A stretch of 63,715 nucleotides of DNA from an uncultured Lachnospiraceae bacterium (GCA_947167155.1 CAMVHB010000007.1:1-63715); one strand, 5' to 3'; shown: positions 54,501 to 63,552, numbered from the stretch's first letter. Program-made: numbers and translations. Notes: generated by a model not told the origin, from the sequence alone.

Positions 54501-55652
54501 ATGACTCATGATGAAGAAGCACTCCTCCTCCACGAAAAGTGGCAGGGGAAACTCGATACTGTTCCAAAGGCACCCGTAAGCACCCACGAGGATCTGGCTC
54601 TTGCCTATACTCCGGGAGTTGCCGCGCCCTGCAGAGAGATAGCAAAAGACAAGTCCCTTGCTTACAAATATACGATCAAACAAAATACCATAGCAGTGGT
54701 CTCGGACGGAAGCGCTGTCCTCGGTCTCGGAAACATAGGTCCCTATGCCGCGATGCCGGTAATGGAAGGAAAGGCTGTACTATTCAAGACATTTGGAGAT
54801 GTAAATGCCTTCCCTATCTGCCTTGATACCCAGGATACCGAAGAGATAATAAAAACCGTAAAGCTTCTGGCTCCCGGCTTTGGCGGGATCAATCTCGAGG
54901 ATATATCGGCTCCCCGCTGCTTTGAGATCGAAAAGCGCCTCAAGGAGGAGCTTGATATCCCGGTCTTCCATGACGACCAGCACGGAACAGCCATAATAGT
55001 TCTTGCGGGAGTGTTGAACGCCCTGAAGGTCACAGGCAAAAAGAAGGAAGAAGTATCGATCGTAATAAACGGCGCCGGAGCTGCAGGAGTTGCGATAGCA
55101 AAGCTCCTGCTTTCTGACGGTTTTCTGCATATCACGATGGCAAATTCAAAGGGCATCCTTTCAGAAAACAATCCAAGGCTCAACTGGGCGACAAAAGAAA
55201 TGCTATCCGTAACAAATCTTGAAAAGAAGGAAGGGACGCTTGCGGATGCTGTAAAGGGAGCCGACATCTTCATCGGTGTATCTGCACCTTCAGTCCTCAC
55301 GCAGGATATGGTCCGCTCTATGAACCCGGATCCCATTATCTTTGCAATGGCAAATCCCATACCGGAGATCATGCCGGACCTCGCAAAGGAAGCAGGGGCC
55401 GCTGTCGTTGGGACAGGCCGCTCAGATTTCCCGAACCAGGTCAACAATGTCCTTGTATTCCCCGGCATATTCAAGGGCGCCTTAAAGGGCGGAGCAAAGC
55501 AGATCAATGAAGCAATGAAGCTTGCTGCTTCTTATGCTATCGCAGAGCTTGCCTCCGATTCACTTTCAAGTGAGCATGTGCTTCCCGAGCCCTTTGACAA
55601 AAGGGTTGCCGATGCTGTTGCAACTGCGGTCATGGAACATATAGAAAAATAA
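54501..55652 (+). CDS. malic enzyme (NAD(P)-dependent, short bacterial form)
   Basis: The 383-residue protein shows LAYTPGVAAPC, VSDGSAVLGLGNIGP, the metal-binding FHDDQHGTAI and the dinucleotide site INGAGAAGVAIAKLL. It decarboxylates malate to pyruvate and CO2. The short length, without the C-terminal phosphotransacetylase domain of MaeB, fits the SfcA/YtsJ-like small form. Cofactor choice cannot be read safely. It has an AAGGAG ribosome site and is followed at once by the DUF4364 gene. Confidence 0.95.
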   Translation: MTHDEEALLLHEKWQGKLDTVPKAPVSTHEDLALAYTPGVAAPCREIAKDKSLAYKYTIKQNTIAVVSDGSAVLGLGNIGPYAAMPVMEGKAVLFKTFGDVNAFPICLDTQDTEEIIKTVKLLAPGFGGINLEDISAPRCFEIEKRLKEELDIPVFHDDQHGTAIIVLAGVLNALKVTGKKKEEVSIVINGAGAAGVAIAKLLLSDGFLHITMANSKGILSENNPRLNWATKEMLSVTNLEKKEGTLADAVKGADIFIGVSAPSVLTQDMVRSMNPDPIIFAMANPIPEIMPDLAKEAGAAVVGTGRSDFPNQVNNVLVFPGIFKGALKGGAKQINEAMKLAASYAIAELASDSLSSEHVLPEPFDKRVADAVATAVMEHIEK

Positions 55653-55653
55653 T

Positions 55654-56163
55654 ATGGATACCGACACCCTCTATAAAACTATGCTGATGAAGCTCCTTTC
55701 GTTATCGACGGAGCCTCTTTCAACCTCGGTCATCACTGACTTCTTTTCAAAAAAGAATTACACCAATTATTTCACGGTCCAAAAAGACCTTTATGAGTTG
55801 AAGGATCAGGGACTGATAAGTTCAAAGGAAGAGCTCTCCCGCACCTACTACAGCCTGACAGATGCGGGGAGCTCTGCTCTTTCTTCGCTTTCAGACAGGA
55901 TCACAAAAGATATCCTCGCAGACATCAAAAGCTATCTCGACGAAAACAGGAAGGAGATCAGAGCGGAATCCTCTCTTGGAGCCACCTATGATATTACTGT
56001 ATCGGGCTTTTCGGTAAGGCTTACAAAGACCGTAAAGGGTGCGAGGATCATAGATCTCACATTTCCGGTCCCTACAAAGGAAGCAGCAGAGAATATCTGC
56101 CTCAACTGGAAAAGCCACAGCGAGGCGGCTCTCGATGCCCTCTACGAAAGTCTGATCATGTAA
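55654..56163 (+). CDS. DUF4364 family winged-helix-like protein
   Basis: The 169-residue protein has an N-terminal winged-helix-like region (ITDFFSKKNYTNYFTVQKDLYELKDQGLI, shown in part, with YYSLTDAG) and a beta-rich C-terminal half. It fits DUF4364, a clostridial family often taken as DNA-binding. It lies 1 bp after malic enzyme, so the pair are probably co-transcribed. Target genes are unknown. It ends 1 bp before the convergent PIG-L gene end. Confidence 0.85.
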   Translation: MDTDTLYKTMLMKLLSLSTEPLSTSVITDFFSKKNYTNYFTVQKDLYELKDQGLISSKEELSRTYYSLTDAGSSALSSLSDRITKDILADIKSYLDENRKEIRAESSLGATYDITVSGFSVRLTKTVKGARIIDLTFPVPTKEAAENICLNWKSHSEAALDALYESLIM

Positions 56164-56164
56164 T

Positions 56165-57655
56165 TTACCGCTTTTTCTTTCTCTTTCTTTTTCGCCTTCT
56201 CCTTGATCGTGAGATCCGACACGCTGTCCATAGGGCTATCACTGCAAGGGCAATTATGAGGATGACTATTATGATGAGCCTTCTGTCGTGAGAAGCATTT
56301 GTATCACCCTCTTCTATCCCATCGCTTTTCTTATTTTCTGATAACAATGCGGCAGCGGATTTTTCCGCGTTTTCCCGCTCAGTCATCTCGCGCTCAATCG
56401 AAGCACTGTTTGACGCTCTTACCTCTTCCTCGCTCGACAGTATCTCTGCTTTTCTTTTTTCTTCCGCAAGCCTCTCTTCTTCCTCATAGGTAATGATATT
56501 TTCCGTCAACTGATTTTGACCGCTGTCATTTCCGACCGTCGTCCTGAAAAGCCCGAATTTCGAGCAGTTTATCTCCGAAGCTCTGTAATCCTTCGGATCA
56601 TCCGTCACATAAAACCAGTATTTCTGTTGTGACACATGCTTTTTGTAGGCGTCCCTGGCAACTTCAAGTGCGCTCCGCCCACCCATGGAAGGAAGGGGCT
56701 GCCTCACATCAAGTGTGATCGTATTCTCCGGATATAGATGAAGATAGGTCTTTTTTACGTCAAACACGCCGTATTCTTCAGCGGAAGCAGGGTAAAAAGA
56801 AGGATCCATCGATCTTTCAACCGCTTCCGTTACACAACGTGCAAGAAGCCTGTGACCGCCATGTCCGTACTCTCCATTGAGATCCTGCGTCACCACGATA
56901 AGAGGCTTGAAGCGCCTTATCGTCGAAACCGTCCAGGAAAGTACCTTGTCATGATCGTACTTTGAAAGAGCTTCATCCAGATCGGCGGCATAATAATCCC
57001 TGAAGCCGCCATCAATGGGATAGCGTCTGATACCGGATTCCCAGAGCCCGTCTAATTTCTCGTGCTCCCTTACAGGCTCAGTGCTCCAGAATTCAGTAAG
57101 ATAGGCTATCTGTACCGGGATCCCCTCTCCGCCCCCGTACTTTGCAAGCACTCCGCCGAGGAAAAGTATCTCGTCATCTGAGTGGGTTGAGAATACGAGA
57201 AAGTCGGTTTTCTCCTGCGGCTCCTCCCAGACCTGAGCTATTGTCTTTGGGTCGGTTCCGACCGGGATCGCCCTGATATTGCACAGTGTCATGCTATCTT
57301 TCGCAACAATAGTTACACTGTTTTGGGAAGACGAAAGGGGTACATATTCGTGGAGAAAACCATGTGTTCCAAATGTTGTCGTGCCCTCATTTTCCTTAAG
57401 GAGCCACTGTGACGGTATCCTGTCCCATTCAAGATACAAGCCCTGCATCGGCTCTTCTGATGTAATGACTGTCTCGCTTCCCGGGCTCAGTCTTACCGTT
57501 GTGGAATAATCGTCATCAGAAAGGACGTGCGTTACATTTCTTCCGTCAAGGTTCGCGGCAAAGGACAAGCCTTCTGCCTTTGAAGAAATACATGGGATGA
57601 AAAAAGAAAAAAATAACGCTGCAAAAAACAGGATTATTTTTTGGTTTTGGCTCAT
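56165..57655 (-). CDS. membrane-anchored PIG-L family deacetylase
   Basis: The 496-residue protein has a signal peptide (1-27), a beta domain, then a PIG-L/LmbE deacetylase with FSTHSDDEILFLGG (zinc ligands at 158-162, HSDDE in place of HPDDE) and DLNGEYGHGGHRL. After a Glu/Arg-rich helical stretch comes a C-terminal membrane segment (RRLIIIVILIIALAVIALW) and a strongly basic tail. The catalytic domain is therefore outside the cell, tethered at its C-terminus. It probably removes acetyl groups from envelope or dietary sugars; the substrate is not known. It is separated from the 51-residue gene by 114 bp. Confidence 0.88.
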   Translation of the reverse strand: MSQNQKIILFFAALFFSFFIPCISSKAEGLSFAANLDGRNVTHVLSDDDYSTTVRLSPGSETVITSEEPMQGLYLEWDRIPSQWLLKENEGTTTFGTHGFLHEYVPLSSSQNSVTIVAKDSMTLCNIRAIPVGTDPKTIAQVWEEPQEKTDFLVFSTHSDDEILFLGGVLAKYGGGEGIPVQIAYLTEFWSTEPVREHEKLDGLWESGIRRYPIDGGFRDYYAADLDEALSKYDHDKVLSWTVSTIRRFKPLIVVTQDLNGEYGHGGHRLLARCVTEAVERSMDPSFYPASAEEYGVFDVKKTYLHLYPENTITLDVRQPLPSMGGRSALEVARDAYKKHVSQQKYWFYVTDDPKDYRASEINCSKFGLFRTTVGNDSGQNQLTENIITYEEEERLAEEKRKAEILSSEEEVRASNSASIEREMTERENAEKSAAALLSENKKSDGIEEGDTNASHDRRLIIIVILIIALAVIALWTACRISRSRRRRKRKRKKKR

Positions 57656-57769
57656 GTCTCAAAAATACTCCCTTCCCGTAAAGACAGAAACAAAGCCGCC
57701 TGCATCAGAAATTGATCCAAACGGCCTGTATTTTGACATCAAAACAGAAGATAATGATTGAAAAAAAGC

Positions 57770-57925
57770 TTACGGGGCATTTACCTTCCCGAGATTGTTC
57801 AAAGCCTCAAGGAGCGGACGCCTTACATCCTCCCACTTTTGTTTGTTCATGGGATCCCCGATCTGAGCGCTTATGACCTGCGCTATAAGATCATTCAGCT
57901 GCTTTTCTATCTGACTTGTGTTCAT
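57770..57925 (-). CDS. 51-residue small protein of unknown function
   Basis: The frame codes for MNTSQIEKQLNDL..., a 51-residue mostly helical, soluble product ending NNLGKVNAP. A perfect AGGAGGTGA ribosome site lies eight bases before the ATG, which strongly supports translation. It lies 16 bp after the amylase stop in the same direction. It has a weak pattern likeness to the last 47 residues of the amylase (Q-L-x3-I, then D-V and L spacing), which may mean a shared small interaction domain. That likeness is by eye only. Confidence 0.75.
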   Translation of the reverse strand: MNTSQIEKQLNDLIAQVISAQIGDPMNKQKWEDVRRPLLEALNNLGKVNAP

Positions 57926-57941
57926 CTTTCTTCACCTCCTG

Positions 57942-59657
57942 TCATCTGAAACTCTCAGCCCACTTTACGAGGGAGTCGTGCCAGACATTTTCAAGCACAT
58001 CCCTTCTCATCCTGTCGGTCACCGGACCGTTCTTTGCCATTTTCCCGAGGATGACCTCCTGAAGCTGTTCAACACTCATCTCAGAATAAGGGATATCCGG
58101 TATTTTTTCAACCGGCTTTGGTTCTTCTTTCGGTTCTTCCTTTATCTCATTTTTTATCTCTTCCTTTGGCTCTGCCTTTGGAACTTCCTTTATCTCCTCT
58201 TTCGGCTCTTCCTTGGGCGATTCTTTTATCTCCTCTTTCGGTTCTGTCTCAGAGACAGTGGTTTCAGTGGTCTCCTTCACCTCGTTTATTTCAGGAAGAA
58301 CGCTTACAAGGTCTTTTTCCGTTTTCGAAAAAGCTGTCTCCGGCGCAAATATCTCACCGCTGTTCCCGGAAAGCGTGATATCCAGTCTCCCGCCGTTTGA
58401 TGAAAGCCTTATCCCGCTAAGGAGTCCAATATAATTCACGCAATGAGCCTCGACATTTACATGAGCCTCGTGAGGAACATTGTTTACGGCTATTATCATA
58501 TCGCCACGCGCGAAGGCAAACTGCTCATTTTTGAGGCAAAGCTCCCGGTAACCTCCGTATGAGAGATCCTTGTATTTTTCATGTATATCCCCAAGCCTTT
58601 CAATAAGCTTTGTGCAGGGATTTTTTTCTATCGCATCGCTGTACTGCGAGATATCGATCGCGGGGCGAAGTGAGTCGTCGGAAAACCTTTCCTTCTTCCC
58701 CTCTATCCCGAACTCGCTTCCGTAATAGACCGAAGGTATTCCTTGCAGGGTATAGAGAAGGATGTGGACCGGAGTATAATTGGCCTTATCGATGAGCTTT
58801 GTCATTATCCTCTCGACATCATGATTGTCCACGAAGTTGTAGAGATGGATGTTCTGCGGAACCATTTCATTATTGTGCTTTATGGTATGGGCTATCTCAA
58901 AATAATTCCTGTCATTGTGCCCGCTGTAAAGCGCCTTGTGGAGAGAATAATTCGTCACACTGTGTAGCGTTTCATTATTTGCCCAGCGTGAATAATCCCC
59001 GTGTATCACCTCTCCCATAAGCCAGAATTCAGGCTTTAAGACATCGGTTGTCCGCCGGAGCAGCTTCATGAATTCAAAATCGAGAACATCAGCAGCATCA
59101 AGTCTGATCCCGTCTATGTCAAAGTGCTCGACCCAGAATCTTATCACAGAGCATATATAATCCTGCACCGCGGGATTTCTCTGGTTCAGCTTGACAAGGA
59201 GGTTGTGACCTCCCCAATTGTCATAGGAAAAACCGTCATTGTATTCGTTGTTCCCGTAGAAGTTCACATTGCAGTACCAGTCCCGGTAGGGGGAATTCTC
59301 CCGGTTTGTAAGAATGTCCTTGAATGCAAAAAAATCACGTCCGGTGTGATTGAACACCCCGTCAAAGATCACCTTTATACCATTATCATGGCAGGCCTTC
59401 ACAAATTCACTGAGATCCTCATTTGTCCCGAGCCTTGAATCAAGCTTCATGTAATCTGTCGTCTCATAGCCATGCCCCACCGACTCAAAAAGAGGACCAA
59501 TATATAATGCGTTAAAATGCATCTCCTTAAGATGTGGTATCCACTTAAAAAGCTCACGCAGCCTGTGAACGGGTTCAGAGTATTCATTCTGTTTCGGTGC
59601 TCCCAGAGCGCCAAGCGGATATATATGATAAAAGACCGATTCGTTATACCATGCCAT
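57942..59657 (-). CDS. GH13 alpha-amylase family enzyme with KE/P-rich linker and small C-terminal domain
   Basis: The 571-residue protein has intact GH13 regions: FDGVFNHTG (98-106), GIRLDAADV with nucleophile D187, LMGEVIHG with acid E216, and FVDNHDV with D280. The layout suggests a neopullulanase/cyclomaltodextrinase-like or intracellular amylase. No signal peptide is seen, so it probably acts on glycogen or imported dextrins. Residues about 455-524 are a Lys/Glu/Pro repeat linker (PKEEIKE units) and the last 47 residues form a small helical domain. The ATG at 59657 has an AGGAG site; a frame to 59690 touches the pyk stop. Confidence 0.92.
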   Translation of the reverse strand: MAWYNESVFYHIYPLGALGAPKQNEYSEPVHRLRELFKWIPHLKEMHFNALYIGPLFESVGHGYETTDYMKLDSRLGTNEDLSEFVKACHDNGIKVIFDGVFNHTGRDFFAFKDILTNRENSPYRDWYCNVNFYGNNEYNDGFSYDNWGGHNLLVKLNQRNPAVQDYICSVIRFWVEHFDIDGIRLDAADVLDFEFMKLLRRTTDVLKPEFWLMGEVIHGDYSRWANNETLHSVTNYSLHKALYSGHNDRNYFEIAHTIKHNNEMVPQNIHLYNFVDNHDVERIMTKLIDKANYTPVHILLYTLQGIPSVYYGSEFGIEGKKERFSDDSLRPAIDISQYSDAIEKNPCTKLIERLGDIHEKYKDLSYGGYRELCLKNEQFAFARGDMIIAVNNVPHEAHVNVEAHCVNYIGLLSGIRLSSNGGRLDITLSGNSGEIFAPETAFSKTEKDLVSVLPEINEVKETTETTVSETEPKEEIKESPKEEPKEEIKEVPKAEPKEEIKNEIKEEPKEEPKPVEKIPDIPYSEMSVEQLQEVILGKMAKNGPVTDRMRRDVLENVWHDSLVKWAESFR

Positions 59658-59689
59658 AGTTTTCTCTCCTGAATATGTAACGTCCCTCA

Positions 59690-61111
59690 CTATTTTATCG
59701 TTGTGAGCCTTATTGTGTTGGTGCTGCCTGACTGCTTGCTCGTCTGCCCTCCGGTAAGGATGATATTGTCGCCGCTCTCAAGTCCGAAAATATCTACAGC
59801 ATTTTTCGTGGCATAATAGAACATGACATCGACCGAATCGAATTCATCGCTCATGACGGGAGTAACACCCCAGCTTAAGTTCAATTTTCGCCATGCCTTT
59901 CTTGAGGTCGTCATGCCGATGATATCAACGGGACACCTGAAGCGGCTTACCATCCTGACTGTTGTTCCTGAAATTGAGCTTATCACTATCCCCTTTGCCT
60001 TTGTATCTATCGCCATTGCGCATGTGGCATGCGAGAGGGCGTCGAGATTGTTTTTTATAACATATTCCGTACTGTAAAATCTTTTGACGTAGTCAATATT
60101 CTTTTCCGTATATTCTGCGATCTCTGCCATATTCTTAACAGCCTCAACCGGATATTTCCCGGCAGCCGTTTCCCCGGAAAGCATTATCGCTGAAGAACCA
60201 TCATATACGGCATTTGCGACATCCGAAATCTCTGCCCTTGTAGGCCGGGGATTGTGGATCATGGATTCGAGCATCTCGGTTGCGGTAATAACTCTTTTTC
60301 CGAGAAGTCTGCACTTCTTGATGAGATATTTCTGGATCGCGGGAACCTCAATGAAAGGAATCTCAACTCCAAGGTCACCGCGGGCAACCATTATCCCGTC
60401 TGCTATCTCGCATATTTCTTCAATATTGTCAACTCCTGCCCTATTCTCGATCTTTGCTATGATATCAATTTCCTCACCGCCGTTTTCATCCAGGAATTTC
60501 CTCAGTTCACATACATTATCTTTGTTTGAGACAAATGATGCCGCTACAAAATCAATATCATTTTCGATCCCGAAGAGGAGATCATTCTTGTCATCCTCAC
60601 TGAGGTAATCGCCTTTAAATACATGATTGGGAAAATTCATGCTCTTTCGGTCAGATATCTCACCGCCTGAAATAACATCGCAGATGACATCTGTTTCGGT
60701 AAGCTCCTTCACTTCAAATATCAAAAGACCGTTGTTTACGAGTATCCGATCCCCCGTCTTCAGTTCCGAAACAAGGTCTTTGTAATTTACGGATACTATA
60801 GTGTCATCACCCATGACCATTCTCGTTGTAAATGTAAAGGTCTGTCCGTCCTTCAAGGTTTCATGCTTGTTTTTGAAATCCCTTATCCTATACTCCGGTC
60901 CTTTTGTATCGAGCATTATCGGAAGGGGGAAATCAAGGTTCTGCCGAACCTTTTTTATCATCTCGATCTTCTTTAAATGCTCTTCATGAGAACCGTGGGA
61001 AAAATTCAGTCTTGCCACATTCATCCCGGCCTGACACATTTTTGTAAGGACTTCCTCTGTGTCGCTTGCCGGTCCTATCGTGCATATTATCTTGGTCTTT
61101 TTCATCTTCAT
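59690..61111 (-). CDS. pyk: pyruvate kinase
   Basis: The 473-residue enzyme has TKIICTIGPASD, MLDTKGPEYRI, IAKIENRAGVDNIEEI, MVARGDLGVEIP and ITATEMLESM. It makes ATP and pyruvate from phosphoenolpyruvate in glycolysis. It lacks the extra C-terminal PEP-utiliser domain of Bacillus Pyk. Two nearby ATG codons (61111 and 61105) can serve as start. It lies in a run with a membrane protein upstream and amylase downstream, a sensible carbon-use grouping. Confidence 0.97.
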   Translation of the reverse strand: MKMKKTKIICTIGPASDTEEVLTKMCQAGMNVARLNFSHGSHEEHLKKIEMIKKVRQNLDFPLPIMLDTKGPEYRIRDFKNKHETLKDGQTFTFTTRMVMGDDTIVSVNYKDLVSELKTGDRILVNNGLLIFEVKELTETDVICDVISGGEISDRKSMNFPNHVFKGDYLSEDDKNDLLFGIENDIDFVAASFVSNKDNVCELRKFLDENGGEEIDIIAKIENRAGVDNIEEICEIADGIMVARGDLGVEIPFIEVPAIQKYLIKKCRLLGKRVITATEMLESMIHNPRPTRAEISDVANAVYDGSSAIMLSGETAAGKYPVEAVKNMAEIAEYTEKNIDYVKRFYSTEYVIKNNLDALSHATCAMAIDTKAKGIVISSISGTTVRMVSRFRCPVDIIGMTTSRKAWRKLNLSWGVTPVMSDEFDSVDVMFYYATKNAVDIFGLESGDNIILTGGQTSKQSGSTNTIRLTTIK

Positions 61112-61138
61112 CTATTCCTTTCTGCTGATCGGAAAATA

Positions 61139-61798
61139 TCATCTTATATCCACATGTCTGCAATGCTGCTTAATATACCACTCCACAAAAACAAAATCCA
61201 TATCCTCTGCGTAGATCTGATTTTTTACAAACGGGCTGTTTACATAGATCACATTCCGGGAGCGCCTTGGCTTTATGCTTTTGACATGCGAAAAGACCGA
61301 GGTAGACGAATCCCTCATAGTCGAAAGATTTATATTCGCCATCAAAGTCAGATCATTATTTAGAAAAGCGGATATTATCGCAGCCCCTGCCACACGCCTC
61401 ACCCTGTTATACTGCCTTGGCATCTGCGTATGGGTCACACCCTTTTCATTCATTTCAAAAAGAACAATATATTTCCCACCAAGGTATGCAGCATAGATCA
61501 GATAGGAAATAAGCCCAAGGACAAGAAATATGCCAAACAGGATCGCAAGTACCTTCAGCATCCCGATAAACTGTTCCGCGAAATTCCCGCCCGGAATGGA
61601 AATGAAAAAGAAAAATACGAGCATGATAGCGAAGGTTATCAGAAGCACCTTGTAAACAGTAATAAGGACTGTCGGATTTTTAAAGAGATTCAGTTCATAC
61701 ATCCAGCGGTAAACGCCGTCGGATCCCTTTGCAATATTTGGCGTCACAAACCTTCCGCTATCAACCGCGTTTTTTATCCGTTCATCTCGTATTTCCAT
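61139..61798 (-). CDS. two-segment membrane protein of unknown function
   Basis: The 219-residue protein starts MEIRDERIKNAVDSG, has a cytoplasmic lead, two membrane segments (about 45-70 and 80-105), and a C-terminal domain with YIVLFEMNEKGVTHTQMP and VNSPFVKNQIYAEDMDFVFVEWYI. The last part resembles the short PH-like domains seen in several Firmicutes membrane proteins, but I cannot name the family. The ATG at 61798 has a GGGTGAG site; the site overlaps the stop of a small upstream frame, so coupled translation is likely. pyk follows after 27 bp. Confidence 0.8.
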   Translation of the reverse strand: MEIRDERIKNAVDSGRFVTPNIAKGSDGVYRWMYELNLFKNPTVLITVYKVLLITFAIMLVFFFFISIPGGNFAEQFIGMLKVLAILFGIFLVLGLISYLIYAAYLGGKYIVLFEMNEKGVTHTQMPRQYNRVRRVAGAAIISAFLNNDLTLMANINLSTMRDSSTSVFSHVKSIKPRRSRNVIYVNSPFVKNQIYAEDMDFVFVEWYIKQHCRHVDIR

Positions 61799-61802
61799 AC
61801 TC

Positions 61803-61988
61803 TCACCCTTTGCTGCCGCGTTTGCCACATGAGGGACCTTTTGTCAGCTTATTCTTCTTTGTCTTTATCTTTTTTTCACCGGAGCCATACTCAAAATAAA
61901 AAGCTAATACGACCATACCCGCTACTGCTATTGCACATATTATTCCAAGAAATGGCGGTATCGGATTTTCGGATCAAATTGCCCGTCA
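61803..61988 (-). pseudogene. small membrane protein frame with unclear or broken start
   Basis: A frame ending at the TGA 61805-61803 codes for PIPPFLGIICAIAVAG, MVVLAFYFEYGSG and a Lys/Gly-rich tail ending GKRGSKG. The only in-frame ATG, at 61916, would cut the hydrophobic segment in half and has no ribosome site. Upstream the frame is closed by a TGA, while the ATG at 61988 begins another frame (MTGNLIRKSD) that meets it at an AAAA run. A single-base frameshift would join them. The stop overlaps the ribosome site of the next gene. Confidence 0.4.
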
Positions 61989-61993
61989 TTTTT

Positions 61994-62554
61994 TTATATG
62001 ATATCCGCCATCCGAAAAAATTTCGTTCCGGTCATATTATCCGGAAGGTCCGAAAGGATTATCTCCCTGAGCACCTTCCAGGCATCGATCAGTTTTTCCA
62101 ACGTCCATGCCGCATTTGCCGGACTTGTTGACGGAAGGCATAAAGCCTCGCGACCGATCACGGTTTTGGTATATTTATTGTAATATCTCTCTGCCGTCTT
62201 TCCGTTTACAAATATCTTTTTTATATCTGCCGTATCCAGGATTTGCGAAAGATCATTGGGAGTCACGTCTCTGATCGTAGAATCCGCTGAGCCTTCGATC
62301 TCGCAGGCTCCTATGACATCCCAGACAGCTATATTGTTCTGTGTCAGGAAATCTTTCTTTTGCGCTATGCTCAGCGGCACTTCCTGATCAAATACCGCTG
62401 CCGCCACTTTCCAAAACCGGTTCTGCGGATGCCCATAGAAAAACATCTGCTCCCGGGACTTTACCGACGGAAAGCTTCCAAGTATCAATATCTTTGAATT
62501 CTTATCAAAAAATGGCGGTATTGGATGATAGACCATATTCTTCTTCGCTTTCAT
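61994..62554 (-). CDS. DNA-deoxyinosine glycosylase (UDG superfamily)
   Basis: The 186-residue protein has the motif set of the hypoxanthine-DNA glycosylase branch of the uracil-DNA glycosylase superfamily: KILILGSFPSVKSREQMFFYGHPQNRFW, here split as KILILGSFPS and FFYGHPQNRFW, and the closing LPSTSPANAAW. It removes hypoxanthine, made by adenine deamination, to start base-excision repair. The start could also be the ATG at 62536 (MVYHPIPPFF). The last 20 residues (DLPDNMTGTKFFRMADII) extend past the fold and look unusual. Confidence 0.9.
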   Translation of the reverse strand: MKAKKNMVYHPIPPFFDKNSKILILGSFPSVKSREQMFFYGHPQNRFWKVAAAVFDQEVPLSIAQKKDFLTQNNIAVWDVIGACEIEGSADSTIRDVTPNDLSQILDTADIKKIFVNGKTAERYYNKYTKTVIGREALCLPSTSPANAAWTLEKLIDAWKVLREIILSDLPDNMTGTKFFRMADII

Positions 62555-62588
62555 CGCCTCATACAGGAAGTCCTTTAGCAGTCCTGTC

Positions 62589-63380
62589 TCATCTTTTCTT
62601 CAATACCGTGAGTGCCGCGTAATGTAAAACCTCAAACCGCTCCGGCGCGATCCTCTCCAGCATCTCCCTATGCTCTTTATCCCAGGCGGCCAATTCCTCA
62701 TCGGACAAGGATGCACCCACACCCCTGCAGGCTCTCATCCTCCCATGCCATGATCCTTTGGTAAACGGCACCATCAGATCATATTCCTCATGATCTTCCA
62801 TCTCAAAATAATCATAAGCAACATCCGGGATCCAGATCGGATGCCTTGTCTCTCCGGCTCCTGACCATTTCGGGCTGTACTTAAGCACAAGCTCCTCGCT
62901 TGCTCCTGCTATCTCATCTTCATACGGCAGCCAGGCCATATAGAGGATCAATAGCTTCCCGTCTGCCTTCAAAAGCTCTGCGAGCTTCGGCATGACCTTT
63001 TTGTGATCAAAGTACCAGAAACACTGACAGGCTGTGATCACGTCAAAGCTCTGCCCGGGGAAATCCAGCTGTTCTGCCGGGACTGCCAGAAAATCTATCT
63101 TCATATCCGATTCTTCGGCCAGCCTCTTTGCCTCTTTTACCTGCTCCGGCGAAATATCCGTTCCTGTCCACTTCGCACCGTACCTGTACATATTACGCGG
63201 AAGCACGCCTGTACCGGTTCCGAGATCAAGGACCCGCTGGCCTTTTAAGCAGAGACCTCTGTCCACGATCTTCTGATAAAATTCTTCCGGATAGATATCC
63301 CTGTATCTCGCATATTCCTTTGAAGTTTTCCCCCAGTCAAAAGCCTTTCCTGAATCTATCCGACTGTCCTGTATTTCCAT
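62589..63380 (-). CDS. class I SAM-dependent methyltransferase
   Basis: The 263-residue protein has motif I VLDLGTGTGVLPRNMYRYG, motif II TGTDISPEQV and the FDVITACQCFWYF segment. It belongs to the UbiE/COQ5-like group of small-molecule methyltransferases with no clear substrate. The ATG at 63380 has a GAGGG site. It is 34 bp before the glycosylase gene in the same direction. Confidence 0.9.
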   Translation of the reverse strand: MEIQDSRIDSGKAFDWGKTSKEYARYRDIYPEEFYQKIVDRGLCLKGQRVLDLGTGTGVLPRNMYRYGAKWTGTDISPEQVKEAKRLAEESDMKIDFLAVPAEQLDFPGQSFDVITACQCFWYFDHKKVMPKLAELLKADGKLLILYMAWLPYEDEIAGASEELVLKYSPKWSGAGETRHPIWIPDVAYDYFEMEDHEEYDLMVPFTKGSWHGRMRACRGVGASLSDEELAAWDKEHREMLERIAPERFEVLHYAALTVLKKR

Positions 63381-63414
63381 GCTGTTATTCCCTCAAAAGC
63401 AGACAAAAGACCTG

Positions 63415-63552
63415 TCAACGTTTCACTTCAGCAAGTTTAATCTGCTCTCCCATTACCTTTAATATTTCTTCCGTTGCCGGTACTATGTCAGAGAATGCTT
63501 TTCTCATATCACAAATCTTATTGCAAACCCTTCTTTGAAATATTTTGATCAT
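63415..63552 (-). CDS. possible 45-residue protein or gene remnant
   Basis: A frame from the ATG at 63552 codes for MIKIFQRRVCNKI..., a 45-residue basic helical product ending KLAEVKR. It has no clear ribosome site. About 30 bp upstream on the minus strand are two TTGAC hexamer-like repeats ten bases apart, which may be promoter or operator. The rest of the stretch 63381-63658 holds nothing else I can support. Confidence 0.3.
   Translation of the reverse strand: MIKIFQRRVCNKICDMRKAFSDIVPATEEILKVMGEQIKLAEVKR

Noticed and set aside
61950-62530. Shared ATACCGCCATTT near the small membrane frame and the glycosylase start
   Set aside because: Only about a dozen bases match, with no extension on either side, so a duplication is not supported.
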